Shown in pieces: positions 45,820 to 54,979 of a stretch of DNA of 64,000 bases. The stretch is from the NCBI RefSeq assembly GCF_017488845.2, contig NZ_CP083371.1, positions 1,116,001-1,180,000 of the forward strand, read 5' to 3'. The stretch comes from Ensifer canadensis (GTDB lineage Bacteria; Pseudomonadota; Alphaproteobacteria; Rhizobiales; Rhizobiaceae). The translations under genes were made by a program, and so were the position numbers. Position 1 is the first letter of the stretch. Every line of letters begins with the position of its first letter. Below the pieces are notes generated by a model. It saw nothing but the letters and a program-made list of their open reading frames with translations, had not been told where the DNA came from and made no database searches.

Positions 45820-46057
45820 GGTGGGGCAGATGCAATGAAGGACACCACCGACCCATCATTTGTTTCGACCAATGCACCGGCGCTGCCACGCCCCAGCGTG
45901 CTGACGTCGGCACCAGGACGAACCGCTTCACCCTCGGGACCAAAGGATTTCACCGCATTCAAGCGCGCTTTCGGCCCCGATGATGTCGGCGCCGGCCCGT
46001 CGACTGCCATCGGCGGACCGGCATTTTCTCCCTCCACGCAAATAGAAAGAGAAAACC

Positions 46058-46606
46058 ATGAGCAGAATTAATCTAGTTGACCCCAAGACGGCAACCGGTG
46101 CCAGTGCAGAACTGCTGGGCAGCATCCACGCGGCCTTCGGCGCGACACCGAACATGTTTAAGGCGGTGGCCAATTCCCCGGCGGCACTTGCCAGCATGTG
46201 GGGTTCGTTCGGCGCGCTTGGCAATGGCCGGCTCGGCGCCAAACTCGGAGAGCAGATTGCCGTCGCCGTCGCTGACCGCAATGATTGCCACTATTGCCTG
46301 GCGGCGCATACGGCTCTCGGCCGCAAGGCCGGCGCGACAGCGCAGGAAATGGCTGACGCCCAACGCGGCGACTCCGCTGATCCGAAGACCGCGGCGGTGC
46401 TTTCATTCGTCCGCATCCTGGTCGACGAGCGCGGTCAGGTCTCGGATGCTGACGTCAAGGCGTTGCGCAATGCCGGCTTCGACGATCAGGACATTGTCGA
46501 GATCATCGCGCACGTGGCGCTCAATCTCTTCACCAACTACATCAACGTGGCCCTCGCCGTGCCGGTCGATTTCCCCGGCGTCAAGCTCGTGCGCGAAGCG
46601 GCCTGA
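46058..46606 (+). CDS. Carboxymuconolactone-decarboxylase/AhpD-like peroxidase-related protein
   Basis: A 182-residue all-helical protein of the CMD/AhpD superfamily. The redox motif NDCHYCLAAHTALGRKAG contains the CxxC plus His typical of AhpD alkylhydroperoxidases. The C-terminal half (DIVEIIAHVALNLFTNYINVAL) is the family dimer helix. It probably reduces peroxides or related oxidants using thiols. First gene after the four-Cys MarR. Confidence 0.87.
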   Translation: MSRINLVDPKTATGASAELLGSIHAAFGATPNMFKAVANSPAALASMWGSFGALGNGRLGAKLGEQIAVAVADRNDCHYCLAAHTALGRKAGATAQEMADAQRGDSADPKTAAVLSFVRILVDERGQVSDADVKALRNAGFDDQDIVEIIAHVALNLFTNYINVALAVPVDFPGVKLVREAA

Positions 46607-46612
46607 CATCCC

Positions 46613-46637
46613 GCCGGGCAGGACCTGCCTGCCCGGC
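46613..46637 (+). other. Intercistronic hairpin
   Basis: GCCGGGCAGG-ACCTG-CCTGCCCGGC, a perfect 10-bp stem, 6 bases after the AhpD-like stop and 22 before the redoxin start. It probably lowers expression of the downstream genes or protects the AhpD-like message. Confidence 0.55.
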
Positions 46638-46659
46638 CCCTCCCAAAAGGAATGGCCTC

Positions 46660-47235
46660 ATGATCGCTGATCTCTCAAATCAGGCGCCGGAACTGGACGT
46701 GAGCAGTTGGTTCAACACCGCAACGCCGCTGAGCCTCGGCATGCTGCGCGGGCGCGTCGTCTTCATCCACGCCTTTCAGATGCTTTGCCCCGCCTGCGTA
46801 TCGCACGGATTGCCGCAGACCCAGCGCGTGCAGCGGCTGTTTCGCGACACCGATCTCCAAGTGATCGGCCTGCACACGGTTTTCGAACATCATACGGCGA
46901 TGGGTCCGGAGGCCCTCAAGGCGTTCATCCACGAATACCGTCTAAGCTTTCCGATCGGCGTCGACGCGGCATCACCCGATACGCCGATACCGCGCACGAT
47001 GCAGGGCTACGGCATGCGTGGCACGCCCACGACCATCATCATTGGCCGCGACGGCAAGGTCCGCCACCATCGATTCGGGATCGAGGACGATCTGCTCGTC
47101 GGAGCTTGGCTGGCGACAGCACTTGCAGAACCGCTGCCGGCAACGACTGTGCCGGTGGACATCGCCGGCTGCACGACTGACGGCTGCGCAATTCCCGATG
47201 AGATTTCACGTCGAATAGAGACAGGAAAGCGATGA
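46660..47235 (+). CDS. Thioredoxin-like redoxin (AhpC/TSA-TlpA type)
   Basis: A 191-residue cytoplasmic thioredoxin-fold protein with no signal peptide. The active site is QMLCPACVSHG (CPAC). The cis-Pro region is MRGTPTTIIIGRDGKVRHHRFG. A C-terminal AGCTTDGCAI adds two more cysteines, possibly a second redox or metal site. The stop overlaps the next gene by 4 bases. Confidence 0.84.
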   Translation: MIADLSNQAPELDVSSWFNTATPLSLGMLRGRVVFIHAFQMLCPACVSHGLPQTQRVQRLFRDTDLQVIGLHTVFEHHTAMGPEALKAFIHEYRLSFPIGVDAASPDTPIPRTMQGYGMRGTPTTIIIGRDGKVRHHRFGIEDDLLVGAWLATALAEPLPATTVPVDIAGCTTDGCAIPDEISRRIETGKR

Positions 47236-47939
47236 CACTGAAATCGGCCCTGGTGATCAGGCATGTTCATTTCGAGGATCTCGGCACCTTTGCCGCTCCC
47301 CTTCGCGCTGACTACGGGATAGAATACCGCGATGTCGGAACCGCCGATTTTCTGGATTTCGCGCCGGACGCCCCCGACCTTGTCGTTGTACTCGGCGGAC
47401 CGATCGGCGCCTACGAGGACCGGACCTACCCGTTTCTGCAGCGGGAGGTCGAGGTGCTGGCAGCACGACTGAAGACCGGTCGGCCGACCCTCGGCATCTG
47501 CCTTGGCGCGCAACTGATTGCGCGCGCAAGCGGCGCGCGGGTCTTTCCATTGGGGATCAAGGAGATCGGTTTCGACCCGATCAGCCTTAGCGAGGCCGGC
47601 CGTGCTTCTCCGCTTCGTCATCTGGATGGCGTGCCGATGCTGCATTGGCACGGCGATACCTACGATCTTCCCGCCGGCGCCACTTTGCTGGCGTCGACCC
47701 CAAAGACCGTGCAGCAGGCGTTTTCCATCGGCAACAATATTCTCGGGCTTCAGTTTCACCCCGAGGCGGATGCGGGAGTGGCGTTTGAGCGGTGGCTGGT
47801 CGGTCACGCCTGCGAGCTGGTGGCGGCAAAGATCGACATCGGAAAACTTCGCGACGATGCGACGCAATACGGGGCCACACTAGCGACGGCCGCCGACTCG
47901 ATGATGACGGCATGGTTGGAGCAGTTGCATGCGGCCTGA
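47232..47939 (+). CDS. Class I glutamine amidotransferase-like protein
   Basis: A 235-residue GATase1-fold protein. The nucleophile elbow is LGICLGAQLIARASG, and the His-Glu pair is LGLQFHPEAD. Free-standing members of this type include GMP-synthase-like and gamma-glutamyl-peptide hydrolases, so a glutathione-related peptide is a plausible substrate given the redox neighbours. It overlaps both neighbours, indicating coupled translation. Confidence 0.84.
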   Translation: MTLKSALVIRHVHFEDLGTFAAPLRADYGIEYRDVGTADFLDFAPDAPDLVVVLGGPIGAYEDRTYPFLQREVEVLAARLKTGRPTLGICLGAQLIARASGARVFPLGIKEIGFDPISLSEAGRASPLRHLDGVPMLHWHGDTYDLPAGATLLASTPKTVQQAFSIGNNILGLQFHPEADAGVAFERWLVGHACELVAAKIDIGKLRDDATQYGATLATAADSMMTAWLEQLHAA

Positions 47940-48639
47940 GCAAATAGAGCCGATTGCCCTCAATGCATTGCTGGTGGGTTCACTGACCGCCATCGATGAA
48001 CGCGGGACGCAAAGCGGTATCGACAAGAAGCCGGTCGCCGGGGCGTTGCACCTGTCGCCGACCGGCTTCGTTGGCGATCACCAGGGCGACCTTAAACGAC
48101 ACGGCGGCATCGAGAAGGCTGTGCACCACTACCCCGGCGATCATTACCGGCTCTGGCGGTCGGAGATCGGCCCGGCAGCGGTTCTCGATCACCCTGGAGC
48201 GTTCGGCGAAAACCTGTCGACATCCGGACTGACGGAAGATGATGTGGCCGTCGGAGATCGGTTTCGCCTGGGCCGTGCCCTGCTCGAAGTCAGCCAGGGC
48301 CGGCAGCCGTGCTGGAAACTGAACAAGCGCTTCGGTCAAAGCGACATGGCCCGGCGTGTCCAGCAATCCGGTCGCACCGGATGGTACTACCGCGTGATCG
48401 AGGAAGGGCGCGTTTGCGCGGAAGACGCCCTCGCTCTGGTCGAGCGCCGATACCCGACTTGGACCATCAGGCGACTCTGGCATTACCTCTACGTCGACAC
48501 GATGAACCGGGACGCCCTTCAGGAGATTGCCAACCTCGATATCTTGCCGACGAACTGGCGCGACTACGCGATCAAGCGGCTGGCGACCCGCAAGGTCGAG
48601 GACTGGTCGCGGCGTCTTGAGGGCCAGCACGAAGGGTAG
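47929..48639 (+). CDS. MOSC-domain protein (YiiM-like)
   Basis: A 236-residue MOSC protein: KPVAGALHLSPTGFVGDHQGDLKRHGGIEKAVHHY and later ALLEVSQGRQPCWKLNKRFG, the latter holding the Cys that in MOSC enzymes binds molybdenum cofactor or persulfide sulfur. YiiM reduces N-hydroxylated compounds. It overlaps the amidotransferase gene by 11 bases and closes the operon. Confidence 0.87.
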   Translation: MRPEQIEPIALNALLVGSLTAIDERGTQSGIDKKPVAGALHLSPTGFVGDHQGDLKRHGGIEKAVHHYPGDHYRLWRSEIGPAAVLDHPGAFGENLSTSGLTEDDVAVGDRFRLGRALLEVSQGRQPCWKLNKRFGQSDMARRVQQSGRTGWYYRVIEEGRVCAEDALALVERRYPTWTIRRLWHYLYVDTMNRDALQEIANLDILPTNWRDYAIKRLATRKVEDWSRRLEGQHEG

Positions 48640-48688
48640 ATGTGGCCCCGGCTTGCTTGCCCGGCAAACGTAGAAAGCCTGCTCTGTG

Positions 48689-50122
48689 TCAGGCGATTTG
48701 CACCGCAGGCCTCGACCGGGACTGGCTTGCGAGACGCTGCGTGACCTGATGAGCGACGAAGATCGCATGATCATTCACCTGCGGCAGCCCCATCAACTCG
48801 CCGAATGTGCCGCGGGCAAGCGGGCCGGCGATGAAAAGCGCGTCGTCGCTTTTTCCGTCGCGGTCGGCTGCGCGGCTTTGTTCATCGCAGGCAAGGCCGA
48901 GGCCCACCCCATCCAGTTGCAAATGGCCAGCATCGGCCATATCGGCCAGCCAACCCTGGCTCCTGAGGATAGCCGTGTGCGCCGGGCCGGTGGTCACGAC
49001 GCAGGCGTCAAATGTCATCTGCTCGCACTTGCCGGTATGACGGTGTCTAACCTCGGCGGTGATGGTCTCGCCGGCCCGGGCTATCTCTTTCACCGATCCG
49101 CCAAGAACCCTGACGTCGCCGTGGTCAAGCCCTTGGCCGATGACCGCATCTATCTGTGGTGCGACCCGGAAGCGATGCACATCCCAATAGGGCCTCAGGT
49201 GGCGAACAAGTCGTTTTCGCTCCGGGATAGGTAGGGCTCCCCAGATTTCGCCGCCCTGGGCGCGCAACGCGTCGAAAACCGCGTGCCAGCTATGACCCGC
49301 CGTCGGCGCCTCCTGAACTGCCTGGCGTATCCTACGCAACAGCGAACGAGCGGTTCGCGAAGGATCGGTGACGAAATCGCCAAATGGCTCCTGCGCCGTT
49401 GTCGCGTGTCCCCTCGACCGAAGCCCCCGGCGGGAAAGGGCGGTGATCGGCCCTCGGTGGCCGTTTCGTCTGAGCGAGGCGATGACATCGGCCGAAGTCA
49501 GTCCGTTGCCGATCAGGAGGACGCGATCCTCCCCGCGGATTACGGATAGGGCGCCTGACAATGTCGAGTCGGCGACGAAACGTGGATGGCTGGCGAGCGC
49601 CTTGGCAATGTGCCGGGGTGCACACGGTGCCGGGTGGGTCGTGGCAACGATGGCGATGTCGGCCAGGATATCAGTTCCTCCATCGGCCGCGATCCGCCAT
49701 TGCTCGCCCGTCCTGACGATCTGGGCCACCCGTTCGTGACAGTGCTGGACCTGACCGCTCCGAAGAAAAGGTGCGATGAAGTCGCCGACATAGCGGCCGA
49801 AGACCGCTCGCCGAGGGTAGAGATTCCCGTCTTCGGTCAGCGCATCCTGGTCGTCGCGCGGCTCACCTTCAGCGGCCAGCCAGTGCAGAAAATCGTCCGG
49901 CTCATCCGGTATCAGGCTCATGCGCGCCGCCGGTACGTTGATGCGATGCGCCGGATCGGAGGTGTCGTAGGCAAGACCGGCACCCAGGCGCCCCCGAGGC
50001 TCGAAGACGATGATATCGACCGCCTGACCGGTCGTGTTCTTGGCTAGGTTGGCGGCAACCGCCGCCCCGGTGAAGCCACCGCCGATGATTGCGACAACCG
50101 GTCGGCGGGGTCGACGCTTCAC
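48689..50122 (-). CDS. FAD/NAD(P)-binding oxidoreductase coupled to ssuD
   Basis: A 477-residue flavoprotein-like protein. The FAD loop is [19 protein letters not shown], followed by [15 protein letters not shown]; a second dinucleotide loop is [14 protein letters not shown]. It belongs to the broad FAD-NAD(P)-binding group that includes N-hydroxylating and HCR-type proteins of unknown reaction. Its GTG start overlaps the ssuD stop (GTGA), so the two are co-translated. It resembles the protein at 54980-56386 on the other side of the sulfonate genes. Confidence 0.8.
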   Translation of the reverse strand: MKRRPRRPVVAIIGGGFTGAAVAANLAKNTTGQAVDIIVFEPRGRLGAGLAYDTSDPAHRINVPAARMSLIPDEPDDFLHWLAAEGEPRDDQDALTEDGNLYPRRAVFGRYVGDFIAPFLRSGQVQHCHERVAQIVRTGEQWRIAADGGTDILADIAIVATTHPAPCAPRHIAKALASHPRFVADSTLSGALSVIRGEDRVLLIGNGLTSADVIASLRRNGHRGPITALSRRGLRSRGHATTAQEPFGDFVTDPSRTARSLLRRIRQAVQEAPTAGHSWHAVFDALRAQGGEIWGALPIPERKRLVRHLRPYWDVHRFRVAPQIDAVIGQGLDHGDVRVLGGSVKEIARAGETITAEVRHRHTGKCEQMTFDACVVTTGPAHTAILRSQGWLADMADAGHLQLDGVGLGLACDEQSRAADRDGKSDDALFIAGPLARGTFGELMGLPQVNDHAIFVAHQVTQRLASQSRSRPAVQIA

Positions 50123-51288
50123 GATTGCGACACCTTGAGCTTGGGCCTGTGGTCGCCGGCAATGGTCTCGCCGAACGGACCGGTATTGATCGATGTTTCG
50201 CGCGCGGGAACCGCGTGACCCAGCGGCAGGTTTGGCAGCACGAGCTCGCCGAAGCGATAGGCCTCCTCCAGGTGCGGGTAGCCAGACATGATGAACGTAT
50301 CGATGCCGATCTCGCGGTACTCTTCCATCCGCGCCTTGACCTGATCCGGATCACCGACAAGGGCGGTGCCCGCACCGCCGCGCACAAGCCCGACGCCGGC
50401 CCAGAGGTTGGGCGCCACCTCGAGCTTGTCGCGCCGGCCGCCATGCAACCGGCTCATACGACTTTGACCTACCGAATCCATACGCTCGAACACCTTTTGT
50501 GCCGCGGCGATCGTCTCGTCATCGACATATTGTATCAGGTCGTCGGCCGCCCGCCATGCTTCCTTTGCGGTCTCGCGCACGATCACATGCAGCCGGATGC
50601 CAAATGTAACTTCCCGGCCCTCGGCCTCAGCCAGTGCGCGCACTTCGGCAATCTTTCTGGCGACATCTTCCGGTGGCTCACCCCAGGTCAGATATTTGTC
50701 GATCGTTCTGGCCGCCACCTCCTGGCCCTTGCCCGAGGAACCGCCGAAATAGAGCGGCGGATGCGGCGTCTGCACCGACTGGAACAGCAGCTTGCCGCCT
50801 TCGATATCGAAATGTTTTCCCTTGAAAGTAACGTCTTCGCCGCGAAGGACTGATTTGTAGACGTTGAGAAACTCCTCGGTGACTTCGTAGCGCTCGCCAT
50901 GCGACAGGTGGATGCCATCGCCCTTGTTTTCCGTCGGGTCGCCGCCCGTCACCACGTTGATCAGCAGCCGTCCCTCGGAAAGCCGGTCGAGCGTTGCCGT
51001 CATCCGGGCTGCCAGCATCGGTGAAAGCAGTCCAGGCCGCACCGCAATCAGGAAGCGCAGCTTCTCGGTCAAGGGTGCCAGGGCTGACGCCACCACCCAG
51101 CTGTCCTCGCAACTGCGGCCAGTGGGGATCAACACACCGTAGTAGCCCAGCGCATCGGCAGCCTGGGCGACCTGTTTCAGATAGTTGAGGTCGACATTGC
51201 GCCCTCCCCGTGATGTGCCGAGATAGCGGCTGTCGCCGTGAGTGGGCAGGAACCAGAGAACGTTGACTTTGTCAGGCGTGTTGCTCAT
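50119..51288 (-). CDS. ssuD: FMNH2-dependent alkanesulfonate monooxygenase
   Basis: Cleaves the C-S bond of alkanesulfonates, releasing sulfite and an aldehyde under sulfur limitation. The 389-residue protein closely follows E. coli Ssu[90 protein letters not shown] and [16 protein letters not shown] precedes the ATG at 51288. It is divergent from the flavin reductase gene that should supply FMNH2. Confidence 0.95.
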   Translation of the reverse strand: MSNTPDKVNVLWFLPTHGDSRYLGTSRGGRNVDLNYLKQVAQAADALGYYGVLIPTGRSCEDSWVVASALAPLTEKLRFLIAVRPGLLSPMLAARMTATLDRLSEGRLLINVVTGGDPTENKGDGIHLSHGERYEVTEEFLNVYKSVLRGEDVTFKGKHFDIEGGKLLFQSVQTPHPPLYFGGSSGKGQEVAARTIDKYLTWGEPPEDVARKIAEVRALAEAEGREVTFGIRLHVIVRETAKEAWRAADDLIQYVDDETIAAAQKVFERMDSVGQSRMSRLHGGRRDKLEVAPNLWAGVGLVRGGAGTALVGDPDQVKARMEEYREIGIDTFIMSGYPHLEEAYRFGELVLPNLPLGHAVPARETSINTGPFGETIAGDHRPKLKVSQS

Positions 51289-51356
51289 GCGAATTCTCCT
51301 CGGACACGATCGACGGCAGGCGCCAGACAGGGCCGGCAGTCCAAAAAAGATAAACT

Positions 51357-51371
51357 CTATAAAATTTATTG
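51357..51371. promoter_or_regulatory. Sulfur-cluster motif, copy a (ssuD / flavin reductase)
   Basis: CTATAAAATTTATTG in the divergent region, 69 bases from ssuD and 103 from the flavin reductase start. One of four related 15-mers in this cluster. Confidence 0.55.
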
Positions 51372-51473
51372 ACAATGAAAAATCCGGCGATCATTTTTGA
51401 GTAGAGGAAAAATTTTTTCCCGGATCGCGGCTTCACGACCGGGAAGCAGGTCAAATTTTTCGAGGATTTTGCC

Positions 51474-52022
51474 ATGAACATCGCTCTCGCCGCTTCCAGT
51501 GCATTCACGACATCAAGTCATGCGATCGATCGCCCTAACCCCATCACGCCATCGGAACTGAAATCCGCCATGCGCAACCTGTCGGGCGGCGTCTCGGTCA
51601 TCACCGCCGGTATCGGCGACGATCGCACAGGCGCGACGGTAACGTCGGCAACGGCGCTTTCGGTCGATCCACCGACGATGATCGTCAACATCAACCGGAC
51701 GTCATCCACCTGGCCGGTGATCGAGCGTTACCAGCATTTCTGCGTCAACATTCTCGCAAGCCAGCAGCAGCACGTGGCCGAGCGCTTCGCGGGCTTTGGT
51801 GGTCTCAAAGGCGCGGCACGCTACGGCGGCGCAGACTGGCGGACCCTCGTCAGCGGCGCTTCCGCCCTGAATGGGGCACTTGCCGCGATCGATTGCGAAG
51901 TCGAGGAGATCATCGAGCGTCATAGCCACGCCATCATCCTGGGACGGGTCCTGGCGATTGCGGCAGGCTCAGGCGAACCCGTCCTCTACCACAGCGGCCG
52001 TTACGGCAGTTTCCTGCCGTAA
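51474..52022 (+). CDS. Flavin reductase family protein (FMN-binding split barrel)
   Basis: An NAD(P)H:flavin oxidoreductase of 182 residues, HpaC/RutF type: LSGGVSVITAGIGDDRTGATVTSATALSVDPPTMIVNINRTSSTW, FCVNILASQQQHVAERFAG, then AIDCEVEEIIERHSHAIILGRV. It differs from the flavodoxin-fold SsuE but probably fills that role, supplying reduced FMN to SsuD across the divergent promoter. Ends at a rho-independent terminator. Confidence 0.88.
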   Translation: MNIALAASSAFTTSSHAIDRPNPITPSELKSAMRNLSGGVSVITAGIGDDRTGATVTSATALSVDPPTMIVNINRTSSTWPVIERYQHFCVNILASQQQHVAERFAGFGGLKGAARYGGADWRTLVSGASALNGALAAIDCEVEEIIERHSHAIILGRVLAIAAGSGEPVLYHSGRYGSFLP

Positions 52023-52087
52023 CTGGAGGGGACCACGTTCGAGCGGGCAAAGATGATGCCCAATCGACCGAAGTTTGGAATGGCTTC

Positions 52088-52117
52088 ATACCCCGTCGCA
52101 CAAACGGGGTATTTTTT
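52088..52117 (+). terminator. Rho-independent terminator of the flavin reductase gene
   Basis: ATACCCCGT pairs with ACGGGGTAT around a 7-base loop, followed by six Ts. It separates the flavin reductase gene from the tauABC promoter. Confidence 0.85.
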
Positions 52118-52121
52118 ATCT

Positions 52122-52136
52122 CTATAAAATCCATGG
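52122..52136 (+). promoter_or_regulatory. Sulfur-cluster motif, copy b (tauA)
   Basis: CTATAAAATCCATGG, directly after the terminator and 63 bases before the tauA start. Confidence 0.55.
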
Positions 52137-52199
52137 GTTTTGAGATTATCAATACAGGCTCCACGACGGGGCCATCGGCAAACCGTTGAGGAGCAGGCA

Positions 52200-53207
52200 A
52201 TGACAATAGCAAGACGTACCCTTCTGGTATCAACCGCAGCGCTGGTGTTGGCGACGCAGGGACTGCTTGCGGCTCAGGCCGCGGACACCACACTGACCAT
52301 CGGTTATCAGCCGATCGTCGAGCCGTCGCGCGTGCCGCAGGCCGATGGCACCTATGAGAAGGTGACCGGCGCGAAAATCAACTGGCAGAAGTTCGACGGC
52401 GGCGCCGATGTCATCGCGGCGCTTGCATCCGGCTCGATCGATATCGGCTATGTCGGCTCGTCGCCGCTGGCGGCTGCGGCAAGCCGGGAACTGCCGTTCG
52501 AAACCATCTTCGTCGTCGGCCTGATCAGCGACGCGGAAGCCCTGGCCGTCAAGGGCGTAAGCAAGCCCGAAGAACTCGCCGGCAAGAAGATCGCAACACC
52601 CTTCGTGTCGACGGCTCACTACAGCCTGCTGACGGCGCTGAAGCACTGGAACATCGATCCTAAATCGGTGGAGATCCTCAACCTGCGCCCGCCGGAAATT
52701 GCGGCGGCCTGGCAGCGTGGCGACATCGACGGCGCCTATGTCTGGGATCCGGTGCTGTCCGAGATCAAGAAGACATCGACCGTCTTGGCCACCTCTGCCG
52801 ACGTTGCCCAGTGGGGTGGCCCGACCTTCGATGCCTGGATCGTCAGCAAGAAATTCGCCGAAGAACATCCGGATATCGTCACCGGGTTCGTCAAGGTGAC
52901 CGGTGACGCCTATGCCGACTACCGGGCCAAGCCGGAGACATGGAATGCCACATCGGAGCAGGCCGAAAAGATCGCCCGCCTGACCGGCGCCAAGCCGGAG
53001 GACGTGCCCGCCCTGCTCAAGGGATATTACTTCCCATCATTGGAGGAGCAGGCAACATCCGATCTTCTCGGCGGCGCAACGGCCAAGGCCATTGCAGAAA
53101 CGTCGGCCTTCCTGCTCGAGCAGGGAAAGATCCCGGCGGTTCTGACCGATTACGGCCCTTACGTCTCGGCGCGCTGGGCGCAGGAAGCCGCCAAGCTCTC
53201 GTTCTGA
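52200..53207 (+). CDS. tauA: Taurine/sulfonate ABC transporter substrate-binding protein
   Basis: A periplasmic binding protein of 335 residues with a signal peptide (LLVSTAALVLATQGLLAAQA). The mature fold has LTIGYQPIVEPSRVPQADG, FDGGADVIAALASGSIDIGYVGSSPLAAA, FDAWIVSKKFAEEHPDIV and the C-terminal VLTDYGPYVSARWAQEAA, typical of TauA. ATG 52200 begins the signal peptide; the frame is open upstream but without features. It lies with tauB and tauC in one operon beside ssuD, under motif b. Confidence 0.87.
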   Translation: MTIARRTLLVSTAALVLATQGLLAAQAADTTLTIGYQPIVEPSRVPQADGTYEKVTGAKINWQKFDGGADVIAALASGSIDIGYVGSSPLAAAASRELPFETIFVVGLISDAEALAVKGVSKPEELAGKKIATPFVSTAHYSLLTALKHWNIDPKSVEILNLRPPEIAAAWQRGDIDGAYVWDPVLSEIKKTSTVLATSADVAQWGGPTFDAWIVSKKFAEEHPDIVTGFVKVTGDAYADYRAKPETWNATSEQAEKIARLTGAKPEDVPALLKGYYFPSLEEQATSDLLGGATAKAIAETSAFLLEQGKIPAVLTDYGPYVSARWAQEAAKLSF

Positions 53208-53231
53208 GCAGGGCGGGATTGCCTTGGGAGC

Positions 53232-53269
53232 GGTTGGCGGCACGACTGTGGGCGTGAACCCCGCCAACC
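53232..53269 (+). other. Intercistronic hairpin between tauA and tauB
   Basis: GGTTGGCGG (53232-53240) pairs perfectly with CCGCCAACC (53261-53269) around a 20-base loop, in the 101-base gap after the binding-protein gene. Confidence 0.5.
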
Positions 53270-53308
53270 CATCCTTCGAACCATGTTGTAGATTATGGGA
53301 ACTGCACA

Positions 53309-54127
53309 ATGTCCGTGCTTGCGCTTGAGAATGTCTCGTTGCGATACGCCCCTGGCGAAGGGGGGGCGCAAGCACCGCTGGTTCTCGACCGGATCAGTCT
53401 GGAGATTGCCGGCGACGATTTCGTCGTGGTCATCGGCAGATCCGGTTCGGGCAAGACGAGCCTGCTCAATCTGGCGGCCGGCTTTTTGACGCCAAGCAGC
53501 GGCCGGATCTCGCTTGATGGCCGGTCGTTGTCGGGCCCCGGTTCCGATCGTGCCGTCGTTTTTCAGGATGACGCGCTTTACCCATGGCTGAGCGCGATCG
53601 AAAACGTTGCATTCCCTTTGCGCCTGCGGGGTGTCGGCAAGGACCAACGATTGAAGGAAGCACAGTCTCTGCTGGAGCGCGTCGGTTTGCCGGATGCGGC
53701 AGAGCGCAAGGTGTGGGAGCTTTCCGGCGGCATGCGCCAGCGTGTCGGTATCGCAAGAGCCCTGGCTTCGCAGCCGCGGTTCCTGCTGATGGACGAGCCG
53801 CTCGGCGCATTGGATGCGCTGACGCGTGTGCGCATGCAAGGCTTTCTCCTGGACATGTGGCGGGCCAGCCGGGCCGGTGCACTGCTCATCACACACAGCA
53901 TCGATGAAGCCTTGATGCTGGCGACGCGTATCGTCGTCTTGACCGCGAACCCGGGTCGGATCGCCAAGATCATTCCGGTCAATTTCGGCCGGGGCTATCT
54001 CTCCGGAATACCTCAATCCGACCTGCGCGCCTCTGCCGAATTCAAGCAGTTGCACGATGACTTGACCGGTCTCATTCATTCCGAAACCGGTCTCATTCAT
54101 TCCGAAGACGAAGGTGTGGCAGCATGA
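53309..54127 (+). CDS. tauB: Taurine/sulfonate ABC transporter ATPase
   Basis: A 272-residue ATPase of the SsuB/TauB group: Walker A GRSGSGKTS, FQDDALYPWLSAIENVAFPL, signature LSGGMRQRVGIARAL, Walker B FLLMDEPLGALDALTR, switch His ITHSID. The C-terminus contains the heptapeptide TGLIHSE twice in tandem, from a 21-base DNA duplication. It overlaps tauC by 4 bases. Confidence 0.9.
   Translation: MSVLALENVSLRYAPGEGGAQAPLVLDRISLEIAGDDFVVVIGRSGSGKTSLLNLAAGFLTPSSGRISLDGRSLSGPGSDRAVVFQDDALYPWLSAIENVAFPLRLRGVGKDQRLKEAQSLLERVGLPDAAERKVWELSGGMRQRVGIARALASQPRFLLMDEPLGALDALTRVRMQGFLLDMWRASRAGALLITHSIDEALMLATRIVVLTANPGRIAKIIPVNFGRGYLSGIPQSDLRASAEFKQLHDDLTGLIHSETGLIHSEDEGVAA
54065..54106 (+). repeat. 21-bp perfect tandem duplication inside tauB
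   Basis: The unit begins ACCGGTCTCATTCATTCC and ends GAA; it occurs twice back to back and adds exactly seven residues in frame near the C-terminus. It looks recent because the copies are identical. Confidence 0.85.
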
Positions 54128-54960
54128 CCCTTTCCCTGGAAGCGACGTCCACCCGCCCCGATCCAAGCGGCGAAATCGAGGTCAAGCCGCCACGCACGCT
54201 GCCCGTTCTTTGGATTTCAGCGGCAACGGTCGCCGCGCTGGTCGGCCTTTGGAGCCTCGTCTCAGCCTATGGCCTGGTGCCGCCGCTGTTCCTGCCATCG
54301 CCGCTCGCCGTCCTTCGGGCGCTGAGCGGCCTGACGCTTACGGGCTTTGTCGACGCGACGCTCGTCCAGCATATCGCCGCCAGCCTTTCGCGCATCTTCG
54401 GTGCGCTCGGCGTGGCACTCATCCTCGGCGTGCCTGCGGGCCTTGCGATCGGCACCAGCCGCTGGGGCAAGGGCATCCTCGATCCGATCGTCGAGTTTCT
54501 GCGTCCGCTGCCGCCGCTCGCCTATCTGCCCCTCGTCATCATCTGGCTTGGTATCGGCGAGGCATCGAAGATTGCCGTGATTGCGCTCGCAATGCTGCCG
54601 CCGATCATTCTCTCGACGGCTGCGGGCGTGAAATCCGCGTCGCCCGACCACATCAATGCCGCGCGCGCCTTCGGCGCATCGCGACGGCAATTGCTGCTGC
54701 ATGTGATCCTGCCGGGCGCGCTGCCATCCATTCTCACCGGCACACGCATTGCGCTCGGCGCCGGTTGGTCGACCCTAGTTGCCGCCGAGCTCGTGGCGGC
54801 GACACGCGGCCTCGGTTTCATGATCCAATCGGCGGCCCAGTTCCTGGTCACCGACATCGTCATAGCCGGCATCGTGGTGATCGCTGCCGTCGCCTTCCTG
54901 TTTGAAGTCGTTGCACGACGGATCGAGCGGCGGCTGGTGCCGTGGTCGCACCACCGCTGA
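54124..54960 (+). CDS. tauC: Taurine/sulfonate ABC transporter permease
   Basis: A 278-residue inner-membrane permease of the SsuC/TauC group, six hydrophobic helices. The ATPase-docking loop is NAARAFGASRRQLLLHVILPGALPSIL, followed by GTRIALGAGWSTLVAAELVAATRGLGFMI. The start overlaps tauB. It ends the operon 19 bases before the convergent FAD protein gene. Confidence 0.9.
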   Translation: MTLSLEATSTRPDPSGEIEVKPPRTLPVLWISAATVAALVGLWSLVSAYGLVPPLFLPSPLAVLRALSGLTLTGFVDATLVQHIAASLSRIFGALGVALILGVPAGLAIGTSRWGKGILDPIVEFLRPLPPLAYLPLVIIWLGIGEASKIAVIALAMLPPIILSTAAGVKSASPDHINAARAFGASRRQLLLHVILPGALPSILTGTRIALGAGWSTLVAAELVAATRGLGFMIQSAAQFLVTDIVIAGIVVIAAVAFLFEVVARRIERRLVPWSHHR

Positions 54961-54979
54961 CGGGCAACCACGGCTCTTC

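Noticed and set aside
45835..46071. A 78-codon plus-strand frame between the four-Cys MarR and the AhpD-like gene
   Set aside because: Low-complexity Pro/Ser/Ala protein overlapping the next start, and a similar frame on the other strand; not convincing, though a degraded small gene is possible.
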